A stretch of DNA of 64,000 bases from CAZKVJ01 sp964556225 (GTDB lineage: Bacteria; Actinomycetota; Acidimicrobiia; Acidimicrobiales; Ilumatobacteraceae), in contig CAZKVJ010000011.1 in NCBI GenBank assembly GCA_964556225.1, forward strand, positions 1-64,000. The letters run 5' to 3'. Below are positions 15,071-23,677 of the stretch, in pieces (the stretch's first letter is position 1; every line of letters starts with the position of its first letter). The notes beneath the pieces are model-generated. The model searched no databases. It was not told the origin of the DNA and saw nothing but the letters and a program-made list of their open reading frames with translations. The position numbers were made by a program, and so were the translations under genes.

Positions 15071-16480
15071 ATGCCCGACATTCCCGATCAGTTCGACCTC
15101 GTGGTGATCGGTGGTGGTCCGGGTGGCTATGCAGCGGCGTTCTACGGCGCGTCGGCCGGGCTCTCCGTCGCGATGGTCGAAAAGGACGTGATCGGCGGCA
15201 CCTGCCTGAACCGGGGCTGCATCCCCGCCAAGGCGTTCCTCGAGACCGCGGCGGTGCACCGCCACGTGGCGCACGCGTCGGAGTTCGGCATCGCCACGTC
15301 CGCCCCCACGGTTGACTTCGCGGTGACCCAGGCCCGCAAGCAGCGCATCGTCGGTGAGCTCGTGAAGGGGCTGACCGGGCTCGCCAAGGCGAAGAACGTC
15401 ACGTACCTCCTCGGCACCGGCCGGCTCGGGCCGGACCGCACGGTCACCGTCGCCCACGCCGAGGGTGGGAGCTCCACCCTGCGCGCCCGGGCCGTGGTGC
15501 TGGCGGCGGGGTCCGTGCCCCGCACCATCCCGGGCTTCGAACCCGGCGGTCCGATCATGACCAGCGACGAGGTGCTGATGCTCGACCGGATCCCGTCGCG
15601 GGTCGCGGTCATCGGTGGCGGCGCGATCGGCTGTGAGTTCGCGTCCACGTTCGCCGACCTCGGCGCCCAGGTGACCATCCTGGAAGGGCTGCCGAAGATC
15701 CTGCCGGGCCTCGACGCCGACCTGGCCAACGTGGTGGTGCGGAGCTTCAAGAAGAAGGGCATCGACATCCACGCCGGCGTGATGGTGACGGGCCACACCC
15801 CCAACGGGTACGGCGGGACCACCGTGCGCTTCGGCGAGGGCCAGTCGGTCGAGGTCGACGCCGTCGTCGTCTCGGTGGGGCGGCGGCCGTTCGCCGACCA
15901 GCTTGGGCTCGCGGGGACCGCGGTGCAGGTCGACGAGCGGGGCTTCGTCGAGGTCGACGGCTGGTGCCGCACCGGTGAGGCAGGCGTGTACGCGGTCGGC
16001 GACCTCGTGAACACCCCCCAGCTCGCCCACGTCGCCTACGCCGAGGCGATCGTGGCCGTCAAGGACCTGCTCGGCGAGTCGCCGGTGCCCGTGGCGTACG
16101 ACCGCGTGCCGTGGGCCATCTACTGCCACCCCGAGGTGGCCTGGGCCGGGATCGGCGAGGATGCCGCCCGCGAGGCCGGCATCGACGTGGTCGTCGCCAA
16201 GCACCAGTTCCGGGCCAACAGCCGGGCCAAGATCCTGGGCGAGCTCGACGGGCTGGTGAAGATCGTCGCCCGCCGCACCGCCGACGGGTCGGCCGGACAG
16301 GTCCTCGGCGTGCACATGGTGGGCCCGTGGGTCACCGAGCTGCTGTCCGGCGGCTACCTCGCGGTGAACTGGGAGGCGACCGTTGCCGAGGTCGCCGAGC
16401 TGATCCAACCGCATCCGAGCCTCACCGAGCTGTTCGGTGAGACCGTGCTCTCGCTCACCGGAAGGAGCTTCAACGCCTGA
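15071..16480 (+). CDS. lpdA: Dihydrolipoyl dehydrogenase (E3)
   Basis: A 469-residue flavoprotein disulfide reductase. It has the FAD site VVIGGGPGGYAAA, the redox disulfide GGTCLNRGCIPAK (Cys45, Cys50), an NAD site VAVIGGGAIGCEFA, YAVGDLVN, and the C-terminal catalytic pair in QPHPSLTELFGE. It reoxidises the dihydrolipoyl arm of the 2-oxo acid dehydrogenase E2, passing electrons to NAD+. ATG 15071 follows a GAGGTG site; TACGGT near 15033 may be its promoter. It is the first gene of lpdA / E2 / lipB-lipA, each junction overlapping by one base in TGATG, so the cofactor, its ligase and the enzymes using it are made together. Confidence 0.95.
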   Translation: MPDIPDQFDLVVIGGGPGGYAAAFYGASAGLSVAMVEKDVIGGTCLNRGCIPAKAFLETAAVHRHVAHASEFGIATSAPTVDFAVTQARKQRIVGELVKGLTGLAKAKNVTYLLGTGRLGPDRTVTVAHAEGGSSTLRARAVVLAAGSVPRTIPGFEPGGPIMTSDEVLMLDRIPSRVAVIGGGAIGCEFASTFADLGAQVTILEGLPKILPGLDADLANVVVRSFKKKGIDIHAGVMVTGHTPNGYGGTTVRFGEGQSVEVDAVVVSVGRRPFADQLGLAGTAVQVDERGFVEVDGWCRTGEAGVYAVGDLVNTPQLAHVAYAEAIVAVKDLLGESPVPVAYDRVPWAIYCHPEVAWAGIGEDAAREAGIDVVVAKHQFRANSRAKILGELDGLVKIVARRTADGSAGQVLGVHMVGPWVTELLSGGYLAVNWEATVAEVAELIQPHPSLTELFGETVLSLTGRSFNA

Positions 16481-17901
16481 TGGCTGATGTCACGCTGCCC
16501 CAGCTCGGTGAGACCGTCACCGAGGGAACGATCACCCGCTGGTTCAAGCAGGTCGGCGAGGCCGTCGCCGCCGACGAGCCGCTCTTCGAGGTGTCCACCG
16601 ACAAGGTCGACACCGAGGTGCCCTCCCCGGTCAGCGGTGTGGTGGTCGAGATCCGCGCCCACGAAGGCGACACGGTGCCGGTCGGCGCGGTGATCGCCGT
16701 GGTCGGCGAAGCGGCGCCCAGCGCCTCGCCCCCACCCCCGCCGGCCCCGGCCCCGGTCGTGGAGGCACCGGCGCCCGCGCCCGCTCCGGTCGCAGAGACC
16801 CCGGTGCCGGTCGTGGAGGCCCCCGCCCCCGCGCCGGTCGTGGAGGCTCCGGCGCCCGCGCCCGCCCCGGTGGCCGAGCCGGCGCCCGTCCGGGGCGTAT
16901 CCGGCGACGCTCGGCTGCTGTCGCCGGTGGTGCGCCGTCTGGTGCAGGACAACGGCATCGACCCGGCCGAGATCCTCGGCACCGGCCCTGGTGGGCGGAT
17001 CACCCGCGAAGACGTCCTCGACTACCTCGACGCCCGCCAGCAGGGCGCCACGGCGGCGCCCGCCCCGGTGCCTGCTGCTGCTGCGCCCACCCCCGCCCCC
17101 GAGCCCGTCACCGTCGCGCCCGAGCCGGTGGTGCCCACCGCCCCGCCGGCCACCGCGTCGGCCACCCCGCCGGCGGTCGCGACCGGGGCGCGCGACCACA
17201 CGGTGCCGCTGTCGAAGATCCGCAAGCTCACCGGCGCCCACATGGTGATGTCGAAGAGCGTCAGCCCTCACGCCTTCAGCGTGGTGGAGGTCGACTTCGC
17301 CAACGTCGACGTCGTGCGGTCGGCGGTGAAGGACGAGTGGCGGGCCACCGAGGGCTTCGGCCTCACCTACCTGCCGTTCGTGTCGCGTGCCGTCATCGAT
17401 GCCCTCGGCGAGTTCCCGCACCTCAACGCCAGCGTCGCCGAGGACGACCTCGTCGTGCACGGCTTCGTCGACCTCGGCATCGCGGTCGACCTGGCCTACG
17501 AGGGGCTGCTCGTCCCGGTCGTACGGGACGCCGAGACGAAGCGGCTTCGGGCCATCGCCCGTGAGATCCACGATCTCGCCGATCGCGCCAAGACGCGCAA
17601 GCTCTCCCCGGACGAGGTCGTCGGCGGCACGTTCACCATCACCAACAACGGCTCGGCGGGCTCCGTGCTCACGATGGCCATCATCAACCAGCCGCAGGTG
17701 GCCATCCTGTCGACCGACGCCGTGGTGCGCCGCCCGGTCGTCGTGGCCCTTCCCGGCGGTGGCGAGTCGATCGCCATCCACCCGGTCGGCCACCTGGCGA
17801 TGACGTGGGACCACCGGGCCTTCGACGGTGCCTACGCCGCCGGGTTCCTCGTGAAGGTCAAAGAGATCCTCGAGACGCGGGACTGGGCGCCGGAGCTCTG
17901 A
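16480..17901 (+). CDS. sucB: 2-oxo acid dehydrogenase E2 acyltransferase (dihydrolipoamide succinyl/acyltransferase)
   Basis: A 473-residue E2 protein in three parts. Residues 1-76 are one lipoyl domain with the lipoylated lysine in STDKVDTEVPSPVSG. An Ala/Pro linker with repeated VVEAPAPAPAPV-type units leads to a peripheral-subunit-binding domain near 140-180 (SPVVRRLVQDNGIDP, GTGPGGRITREDVLDYL). A second Ala/Pro linker precedes the catalytic domain (about 235-473) ending in the active-site DHRAFDGAYAAGFL. The E2 could serve 2-oxoglutarate, branched-chain or pyruvate dehydrogenase; VDTEVPSPVSG is most common in the succinyl/branched-chain class, so the sucB symbol is tentative. No E1 gene is in the window. 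It overlaps lpdA and lipB-lipA by one base at each end. Confidence 0.88.
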   Translation: MADVTLPQLGETVTEGTITRWFKQVGEAVAADEPLFEVSTDKVDTEVPSPVSGVVVEIRAHEGDTVPVGAVIAVVGEAAPSASPPPPPAPAPVVEAPAPAPAPVAETPVPVVEAPAPAPVVEAPAPAPAPVAEPAPVRGVSGDARLLSPVVRRLVQDNGIDPAEILGTGPGGRITREDVLDYLDARQQGATAAPAPVPAAAAPTPAPEPVTVAPEPVVPTAPPATASATPPAVATGARDHTVPLSKIRKLTGAHMVMSKSVSPHAFSVVEVDFANVDVVRSAVKDEWRATEGFGLTYLPFVSRAVIDALGEFPHLNASVAEDDLVVHGFVDLGIAVDLAYEGLLVPVVRDAETKRLRAIAREIHDLADRAKTRKLSPDEVVGGTFTITNNGSAGSVLTMAIINQPQVAILSTDAVVRRPVVVALPGGGESIAIHPVGHLAMTWDHRAFDGAYAAGFLVKVKEILETRDWAPEL

Positions 17902-19481
17902 TGGCCGGACCGTTGCGCGTCCGCTGGCTCGGGCGGGTGCCCTACGGCGAGGCGCTGGCTCTGCAACGGGGCCTGTTCGGTGGCGCCGAGCAGCACCTCC
18001 TGCTGCTGGAGCACCCGCACGTGTTCACCTACGGCGCCGGCGCCGACCTCGCCCGCAACGTGCTGGTCGACCCGGCGGCCTCGGGCGCCGAGCTGGTTCG
18101 AGCGGACCGTGGCGGCGACGTCACCTACCACGGCCCGGGCCAGCTCGTCGGGTACCCGATCCTCAGCCTCACGCCGAAGCACGGCACCGCCACGGGCATG
18201 GCCGACACCGTCACCTACGTCCGCAGCGTCGAACAGCTCGTCATCGACGCGCTGGGCGAGCTCGGTCTGCCCGGCGCCGGCCGGCTGCGTGGATACCCCG
18301 GGGTGTGGGTCGACCCGGAGGGTCCGGAACCCAGGAAGATCTGCGCGATCGGCGTCCGGCTGACCAGAGGGCGCACGATGCACGGCTTCGCCCTGAACGT
18401 CACCACCGACCTCGACTACCTGCGCCGGCACATCGTGCCGTGCGGGATCGCCGACAAGGGGGTCACGTCGCTGGCGGAGGAAGGCGTGCACGTCACGATG
18501 CGCGAGGTGGTCGACGTCGTGGCCCGGCTGGCCGGCGAGCGTTGGGGCGTGTCGGGCGTCGAGCGCCAGGACGTGGCCTGGCAGCACGACCCGGTGGAGG
18601 AGGGCGTCGCGCTGAGCGAGGCGAAGCCGTCGTGGCTGCGCCCGCGCGTCCGGCTCGACACCGAGGTGCTGAAGGTTCGCCGCACGCTGCGAGAGCTGTC
18701 GCTGGTGACCGTGTGCGAGGAGGCGGGCTGCCCGAACCTGTCGGAGTGCTGGGCCGACGGCACCGCCACGCTGATGGTGCTCGGTGAGCGCTGCACCCGG
18801 GCGTGCGGGTTCTGCCTGGTCGACACCCGCCGGCCGGCCCCGCCCGACGAAGGAGAGCCGGTCCGCGTCGCCGGCGCCGTCGAGCGGATGGGGCTGTCCC
18901 ACGCGGTGCTCACGATGGTCGCGCGAGACGACCTGCCCGACGGCGGGATGGCCCACGTCGCCGCGTGCGTGGCAGCGATCCGCGCCCGGTGCCCGGCCAC
19001 CACCGTCGAGACGCTGGTGTCCGACGCCAAGGGCGACGCCGTCGCCCTCCGGACGCTGTTCGACGCGCGGCCCGATGTCGTGAACCACAACGTCGAGACG
19101 GTGCCCCGCCTGCAGCGGCGGGTACGGCCTTCGGCGGGGTACGCGCGGAGCCTGTCAGTGCTGGCCCGCGCCCGCGCCGAGGGCCTCACCACGAAGTCGG
19201 GGCTCGTCGTCGGCTTGGGGGAGCGCAGCGACGAGGTCGACGGCGTGCTCGCCGATCTGGCCGCGATCGGGACGTCCATCGTGACCATCGGCCAGTACCT
19301 GCGCCCGACCGCCGACCATCTGCCGGTCGCCCGCTGGATCGAGCCGTGGGAGTTCGAGCGGTGGGCCGACCTGGGCCGCTCCCTCGGCCTTGCCCACGTC
19401 GAGGCCAGCCCGCTCACCCGGTCGAGCTACCACGCCCGCGAGGGCGCCGAGCGGGCGGTGGCGGTGCGTGCGCGGGTCTGA
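17901..19481 (+). CDS. LipB-LipA fusion: octanoyltransferase joined to lipoyl synthase
   Basis: One uninterrupted 526-residue frame encodes both steps of lipoate assembly. Residues 1 to about 215 are LipB: RGGDVTYHGPGQLVGYPI, the catalytic lysine in RKICAIGV, TMHGFALN and the catalytic cysteine in IVPCGI. Residues from about 235 are the radical-SAM enzyme LipA: the auxiliary-cluster cysteines in CEEAGCPNLSEC, the SAM-cluster motif CTRACGFC, NHNVETVPRLQ, TKSGLVVGLGE and the terminal RSSYHA serine ligand. LipB moves octanoate from ACP to the E2 lysine and LipA inserts two sulfurs there, so fusion would hand the substrate over within one protein. ATG 17901 overlaps the sucB stop by one base; the frame is also open 96 bases upstream but inside sucB. 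I do not recall this fusion as common. Confidence 0.92.
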   Translation: MAGPLRVRWLGRVPYGEALALQRGLFGGAEQHLLLLEHPHVFTYGAGADLARNVLVDPAASGAELVRADRGGDVTYHGPGQLVGYPILSLTPKHGTATGMADTVTYVRSVEQLVIDALGELGLPGAGRLRGYPGVWVDPEGPEPRKICAIGVRLTRGRTMHGFALNVTTDLDYLRRHIVPCGIADKGVTSLAEEGVHVTMREVVDVVARLAGERWGVSGVERQDVAWQHDPVEEGVALSEAKPSWLRPRVRLDTEVLKVRRTLRELSLVTVCEEAGCPNLSECWADGTATLMVLGERCTRACGFCLVDTRRPAPPDEGEPVRVAGAVERMGLSHAVLTMVARDDLPDGGMAHVAACVAAIRARCPATTVETLVSDAKGDAVALRTLFDARPDVVNHNVETVPRLQRRVRPSAGYARSLSVLARARAEGLTTKSGLVVGLGERSDEVDGVLADLAAIGTSIVTIGQYLRPTADHLPVARWIEPWEFERWADLGRSLGLAHVEASPLTRSSYHAREGAERAVAVRARV

Positions 19482-19499
19482 GCGGCGAGACTGATCCCG

Positions 19500-20615
19500 A
19501 TGAGCGCCGTCGCCGACACCGCCACCTACCTCGATCGCCTCGCTCGGGTGCGAGCCACCATGTTCGAGCAGGAGGTCGACGTGCTGCTGCTGTCGGTCGG
19601 CCACGACCTGCCGTACCTGACCGGCTACGAGGCGATGCCCCTCGAGCGCCTGACCATGCTCGTCGTCCCGCGCGACGGCGATGCCACGCTGGTGATCCCG
19701 CGCCTCGAAGCGCCCCGGGTCACGCCCCAGCCGGGCGTGTTCGCCATCCACCCGTGGGACGAGACCGAGGACCCCGTGGCGGTGGTCGCCACGCTCGCCA
19801 GCTACGCGAGCGTCGCCGCCATCGGCGACCAGACCTGGGCTCGGTTCCTGGTGGACCTGCTGCCGGCGATGCCCGACACCCAGTTCCGGAGGGCGGTCGA
19901 GGTGGTCGGCCCACTGCGCATCCGCAAGGACTCGGCGGAGATCGCCGCGCTGACGGCAGCCGGCGCCGCGGCCGACCGGGTGGCCCGCCAGCTGCAAGCC
20001 GGCGAGATCTCCCTCGTGGGGCGCACCGAGGCGCAGGTGTCGGCCGACCTGTCGGCCCGGCTCATCGCCGAGGGTCACGACGCCGTCAACTTCGCCATCG
20101 TGGCGGCGGGTGAGAACGCTGCCAGCCCCCACCACCACCCCGGTCCCCGGGTGATCCAGGCGGGTGACATCGTCCTGTGCGACTTCGGCGGGACGATGAA
20201 CGGCTATTGCAGTGACATCACGCGCTGCGTGCACCTGGGTGAGCCGCCGGCAGAGGTCGCCGATGCGTACGCCGTCCTGCACGAGGCACAGCAGGCGGCG
20301 GTGGCGGCTGCCACCGTCGGCACCCCGTGCGAGGAGGTCGACGCCGTCGCCCGGCGGATCATCACCGATGCCGGCTACGGCGAGCGGTTCATCCACCGCA
20401 CGGGCCACGGCATCGGCCTCGAGGCCCACGAGGAGCCGTACCTCGTGCGCGGCAACCGGCAACGCCTGGCCGCCGGGCATGCGTTCAGCGTGGAGCCGGG
20501 GATCTACGTGCCGGGTCGGTGGGGGATGCGCCTCGAAGACATCGTGGTCGCCACCACCGACGGTCCGCTCCCGATGAACCACGTCGACCACTCGCTGGTC
20601 GTGCTGGCGGTCTGA
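19500..20615 (+). CDS. M24 metallopeptidase, Xaa-Pro aminopeptidase/dipeptidase type
   Basis: A 371-residue protein with a creatinase-like N-terminal domain (residues 1 to about 140) and a C-terminal pita-bread peptidase domain. The five metal ligands are visible: aspartates in CDFGG and CSDITR, histidine in HRTGHGIGLEAHEEPY, and glutamates in FSVEPGIYVPG and GMRLEDIVV. It should remove or cleave next to proline in cytosolic peptides with Mn or Co. ATG 19500 begins 18 bases after the LipB-LipA stop, so it may be carried on the same transcript; no strong ribosome site is seen. It converges with the next lipoprotein gene. Confidence 0.9.
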   Translation: MSAVADTATYLDRLARVRATMFEQEVDVLLLSVGHDLPYLTGYEAMPLERLTMLVVPRDGDATLVIPRLEAPRVTPQPGVFAIHPWDETEDPVAVVATLASYASVAAIGDQTWARFLVDLLPAMPDTQFRRAVEVVGPLRIRKDSAEIAALTAAGAAADRVARQLQAGEISLVGRTEAQVSADLSARLIAEGHDAVNFAIVAAGENAASPHHHPGPRVIQAGDIVLCDFGGTMNGYCSDITRCVHLGEPPAEVADAYAVLHEAQQAAVAAATVGTPCEEVDAVARRIITDAGYGERFIHRTGHGIGLEAHEEPYLVRGNRQRLAAGHAFSVEPGIYVPGRWGMRLEDIVVATTDGPLPMNHVDHSLVVLAV

Positions 20616-20620
20616 GCCCC

Positions 20621-20633
20621 GACGGCTGCCGTC
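20621..20633. terminator. Short inverted repeat between convergent genes
   Basis: GACGGC-T-GCCGTC occupies the 16-base gap between the M24 peptidase stop and the lipoprotein stop. The six-base arms with a one-base centre are too small for a strong terminator; noted because it is the only structure in the gap. Confidence 0.25.
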
Positions 20634-21279
20634 ACAGGGGCAGGTAGGAGGATGGGTCGACCGCCGGGCCCATGCTGACGAGCTGGATCAGCGTGTCGGC
20701 GCCGTCCTGCAGCGCCAGCACCCCGGTGTCGAGCGCGCAGTAGGTCTTGCGACCGCCCGTGACCTCGAGATCGACGCACGTGGCGCTCTGACCGGCGATC
20801 TCCTTGGTGTAGCTGGCCGTCTCGCCGATCACGCCCTGGGCGTCTCGGCGCAGGCGGGTCGCCGCCGAGGCGCCGAAGAACTCTCGAGTGAGCAGCACGG
20901 CCGCTGCCTTGGTGTCGTCGAGCCCGTCGGCGCACGTCCCTGCGGTCAGGTCGCAGGTGCGGGCTCGTTCGGCCCGGCCGTCGATGTAGCGCGTGGTGCC
21001 GATGGTGACCGAGCGCCGGTCGGTGCCCTGCTGGGCGACGACGGCGTCGGTCATCAGCTCGCCGAAGCGGGTGAGCACCTGGTACCCGGCGGTGAACGTC
21101 CCCTCGTTGACGGTGTCGAGCCGGGTGAGCACGGCGTCGATCGCCGGGTCGCCGGTCAGCGAGTCGGGCGCCGGCTCCGAGTCGTCGAGCCGAGGCCGCT
21201 CGCCCGTGATGCACCCCGCGAGGACGAGCGACGCGAAGGCGACGAAGGCGGTGACGGCGACGCGCCGGGCGGGGGGCAC
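20632..21279 (-). CDS. Secreted lipoprotein, LppX/LprAFG-like
   Basis: A 215-residue protein with a lipoprotein signal peptide ending LVLAGC at about residue 22. The mature part is predicted alpha/beta, with YQVLTRFGELMTDAVVAQQ, TTRYIDGRAE and TCVDLEVTGG, loosely resembling the LppX/LprG lipid-carrier fold of actinobacteria. Four further cysteines (CDLTAGTC, TCVDLE, TYCALD) suggest two disulfides, possible targets of the exported thioredoxin. GTG 21279 is supported by TACGCT (complement of 21288-21293) 8 bases upstream. Role in lipid transport is only a suggestion from fold resemblance. Confidence 0.75.
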   Translation of the reverse strand: MPPARRVAVTAFVAFASLVLAGCITGERPRLDDSEPAPDSLTGDPAIDAVLTRLDTVNEGTFTAGYQVLTRFGELMTDAVVAQQGTDRRSVTIGTTRYIDGRAERARTCDLTAGTCADGLDDTKAAAVLLTREFFGASAATRLRRDAQGVIGETASYTKEIAGQSATCVDLEVTGGRKTYCALDTGVLALQDGADTLIQLVSMGPAVDPSSYLPL

Positions 21280-21365
21280 GTCGGCGCAGCGTAAAGCAAC
21301 GCAGTGGGTGGATGCCCACCGACGGTGTTGGCCAGCGCCCGGCGCACCTCTAGCGTCGCCCGGCG

Positions 21366-22226
21366 ATGGACCTCGACGCCGGTGCGGTGCTGCTGCAGTG
21401 GGCAGTGGGTGGCCTGGCGTTCTGCTGGTTCACCACCCGCCGCCGTCAGGTCGGCCTGGGCTACGGGTGGATGCTGCGAGGGACCTACGGGCTCATGGCC
21501 ATCGGGGCTGTCGTCCTCGGCGTCGCCCACGACGCGCCCCTGCTGCAGACCGTGAGCGCCGCCGGCGTGGTGGCAGGCACGGCGGCGGCGCTCACGGTGT
21601 CGGTGGTCCGCCGTCGGGCCGGGGTGTCGGGTCAAGCCGCTGAGCACGACCGCCGCAGCGCCCGAGTCGCAGCCATGACCGGGATCGACCGCCAGGTCGA
21701 CTCGCTGGAGCGCTCAGACGGTCCGGAGTTCCCGCCCGCGCTCGACGTGGTGGCACCGGCCATCGGGGTGCTCGGGTTGGTCGCCGCCGGCGTCGACGCC
21801 GCCGGCGGCGGCACGAGCGTCGCGGTGTCGCTGCTGCGGATGTTCGCCGGGGCGGCGCTCCTCGGCGGCGTCACCGACGCCATGCTGCTCGGCCACTGGT
21901 ACCTGGTCCAGCCGGGCCTGCCGCGGTCGCTGCTCCTGGAGCTGGTGCGGGCCGTGCAGTGGGTCGCGCCGGTCGCCATCGTCGCCATGCTGGCGCCGGT
22001 GGGCATGCTGCGGGTGCTGACGGGTGACATCGACGATGGCTGGAACGGGATGCTCGGCTGGTTCTGGGTCGCCTGCGCCGTGACCACCGTGGTGCTGCTG
22101 GCCGTGACGCGCGCCGCGCTCAAGGAGCGGCAGTACTCGGCCGTCATGGCCGCCACCGGCCTGCTGTACCTGGCCATCCTCACCGCCGCCGGCACTGATC
22201 TCGTCGCCCGCGCTGTCCTCGCCTGA
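21366..22226 (+). CDS. Polytopic membrane protein of unknown function
   Basis: A 286-residue protein with about eight hydrophobic segments: three before residue 90, a cytosolic basic loop (residues about 80-115, ending near LERSDGPEF), then five more. The segment LLGHWYLVQPGLPRSLLLEL is the most distinctive and appears conserved in actinobacterial membrane proteins of unknown role. No transport or enzyme motif is recognised. TAGCGT sits 9 bases before ATG 21366, so the start is leaderless, and the divergent lipoprotein promoter lies only about 70 bases away. Confidence 0.75.
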   Translation: MDLDAGAVLLQWAVGGLAFCWFTTRRRQVGLGYGWMLRGTYGLMAIGAVVLGVAHDAPLLQTVSAAGVVAGTAAALTVSVVRRRAGVSGQAAEHDRRSARVAAMTGIDRQVDSLERSDGPEFPPALDVVAPAIGVLGLVAAGVDAAGGGTSVAVSLLRMFAGAALLGGVTDAMLLGHWYLVQPGLPRSLLLELVRAVQWVAPVAIVAMLAPVGMLRVLTGDIDDGWNGMLGWFWVACAVTTVVLLAVTRAALKERQYSAVMAATGLLYLAILTAAGTDLVARAVLA

Positions 22227-22251
22227 CCCCCAGGGAGGGTCTCTGGCTCTC

Positions 22252-22271
22252 CTCTCTCTCTCTCTCTCTCT
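22252..22271. repeat. (CT)10 dinucleotide run
   Basis: Ten uninterrupted CT units directly abut the 51-base palindrome. Simple dinucleotide tracts are rare in such GC-rich, dense genomes, and slippage could change its length. It lies between gene ends, so no reading frame is affected. Confidence 0.85.
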
Positions 22272-22322
22272 GGTTCTGGTCCCAGGAAGTAGCGCTCAGC
22301 GCTACTTCCTGGGACCAGAACC
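22272..22322. repeat. Perfect 25-bp-arm palindrome (repeat family, second copy at 10214)
   Basis: The left arm (22272-22296) begins GGTTCTGGTCCCAGG and the right arm (22298-22322) is its exact complement, with one base between them. It separates two convergent genes and would form a very stable hairpin in either transcript. The final six codons and stop of the MFS gene (GSGPRK, TAG at 22304-22302) are encoded inside it, so the element has been taken into the coding sequence. Confidence 0.9.
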
Positions 22323-23666
22323 GAGTGGGGGGAGGGTGGTGGCGGACGGGAGGTTGCGGGCGGCGAGGATGCCGACGAGCGCGACGGCCACCGCCGAGGC
22401 GAACACCACGGTGAGACCGATGGCGATCGACGAGCCCTCGGTGACCGCGACCACGGCACCACCGACGGCGCCCATGGTCGCGAACCCCAGCGAGTCGGCG
22501 ACGTTGATCTGGCTGCTCGCCAGGCCGGCCTCCCCCGCCCCGGCGGTGCCCATCGCCACCATCGAGGTGGGGTTGAACAGCAGACCCATGCCGAACCCGC
22601 CGATGCACCACGTCGCGAACGTCAGCCACAGTGGCCATGCGGCGATCACCACCGGCGCGGTGAGCGCACCGCCGAGTGCCAGCAGGGCCATGCCGCGCAC
22701 GGCGAGGCGACGCGGTGCCACGCTGCCGTGGCGGCGGGCGGCGATCGCCTGCCCGCCCGTCCACGCCACGGCCCCACCCAGGATCACCAGGCCCTGCACG
22801 ACCGGGCGGGCATCGTGGACGCGATCGGCGGCGAGGGGGACGAACGCGTCGACACCGAGGAACGCCGCCGTGGCACAGGCCCGAGTCGCCACTGCCGCCG
22901 GCCGGCCAGGTCGGGCCTGCACGGTGCCGGGCGGCATGAGCCGGCCGAGCGGGCGCAGCGCGATGCCCACGCCGATCGCCACCAGCGGCACGGCGAGGAG
23001 GGGCCGGTCGGCGACGGTGAACCCGGCGAGTGCGATCCCGGCGCCGATGGTCAGCACGAGCGCTGGGCCGATCCGGTCGGCGCCATCTCGGTCGCTGTGC
23101 GCGTCAGGACCGAGCCGCCGCAGGTGCGGCAGGATCGTGATGCCGGCGACGGCCACGAGCGGGATGATCCCGAGGAACACCCAGCGCCACGACGCGGCCT
23201 CGGTGACCCAGCCCGCCAGCAGGGGGGCGACGAGGGCCGGCAGGACCCAGGCCGCCGACATGATGGCGAACATGCGCGCCTGGCGCTGCTCCGGGAACGC
23301 CCGCCGGACCACCACGTAGTTGAGCGACGCGATCCCGCCGATCCCGAGCCCCTGCAGGGCCCGTCCGGCGACGACGGCCAGCATCGACGACGCCGTCCCG
23401 GCGACGGTGAGTCCGGCCAGGAACACGACGACGGCCAGCGCGAACGGCCGGGCCGGTCCGGACCGGTCGGCGGCCTGTCCGGCGGCGACGATGCCGAGGA
23501 GGTTGGCCAGCATGTTGGCGGCGAACACCGCACCGTAGAGCCCCTCACCGGAGAGCTCGTCGGCGATGGTCGGCAGCGCTGTGGCCACGGCGATCGTCTC
23601 CGACGCCGCCAGGCTGACGGCGAGGAAGAGCCCGACGGCAAGCGTCCGCGGGGGCGACGCGTGCAC
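22302..23666 (-). CDS. Major facilitator superfamily transporter (DHA/EmrB-like)
   Basis: A 454-residue protein with about 14 hydrophobic helices. TALPTIADELSGEG at the start, AADRSGPARPFALAV as the loop 2-3 signature, and RALQGLGIGGIASLNYVVVRRAFPEQRQAR as the helix 4-5 region (split: QGLGIGG is key) are typical of drug:proton antiporters. Substrate unknown. The GTG start at 23666 is 11 bases beyond the amidase stop, with GAGG partly overlapping it; upstream in-frame codons belong to amidase sequence. Co-transcribed with the amidase. Its C-terminus GSGPRK and stop come from the palindromic repeat at 22272-22322. Confidence 0.85.
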   Translation of the reverse strand: MHASPPRTLAVGLFLAVSLAASETIAVATALPTIADELSGEGLYGAVFAANMLANLLGIVAAGQAADRSGPARPFALAVVVFLAGLTVAGTASSMLAVVAGRALQGLGIGGIASLNYVVVRRAFPEQRQARMFAIMSAAWVLPALVAPLLAGWVTEAASWRWVFLGIIPLVAVAGITILPHLRRLGPDAHSDRDGADRIGPALVLTIGAGIALAGFTVADRPLLAVPLVAIGVGIALRPLGRLMPPGTVQARPGRPAAVATRACATAAFLGVDAFVPLAADRVHDARPVVQGLVILGGAVAWTGGQAIAARRHGSVAPRRLAVRGMALLALGGALTAPVVIAAWPLWLTFATWCIGGFGMGLLFNPTSMVAMGTAGAGEAGLASSQINVADSLGFATMGAVGGAVVAVTEGSSIAIGLTVVFASAVAVALVGILAARNLPSATTLPPLGSGPRK

Positions 23667-23677
23667 CTCGGACCGGT

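Noticed and set aside
16740..17190. Repeats in the E2 gene as a tandem-repeat element
   Set aside because: They are the normal Ala/Pro-rich interdomain linkers of an E2 protein.
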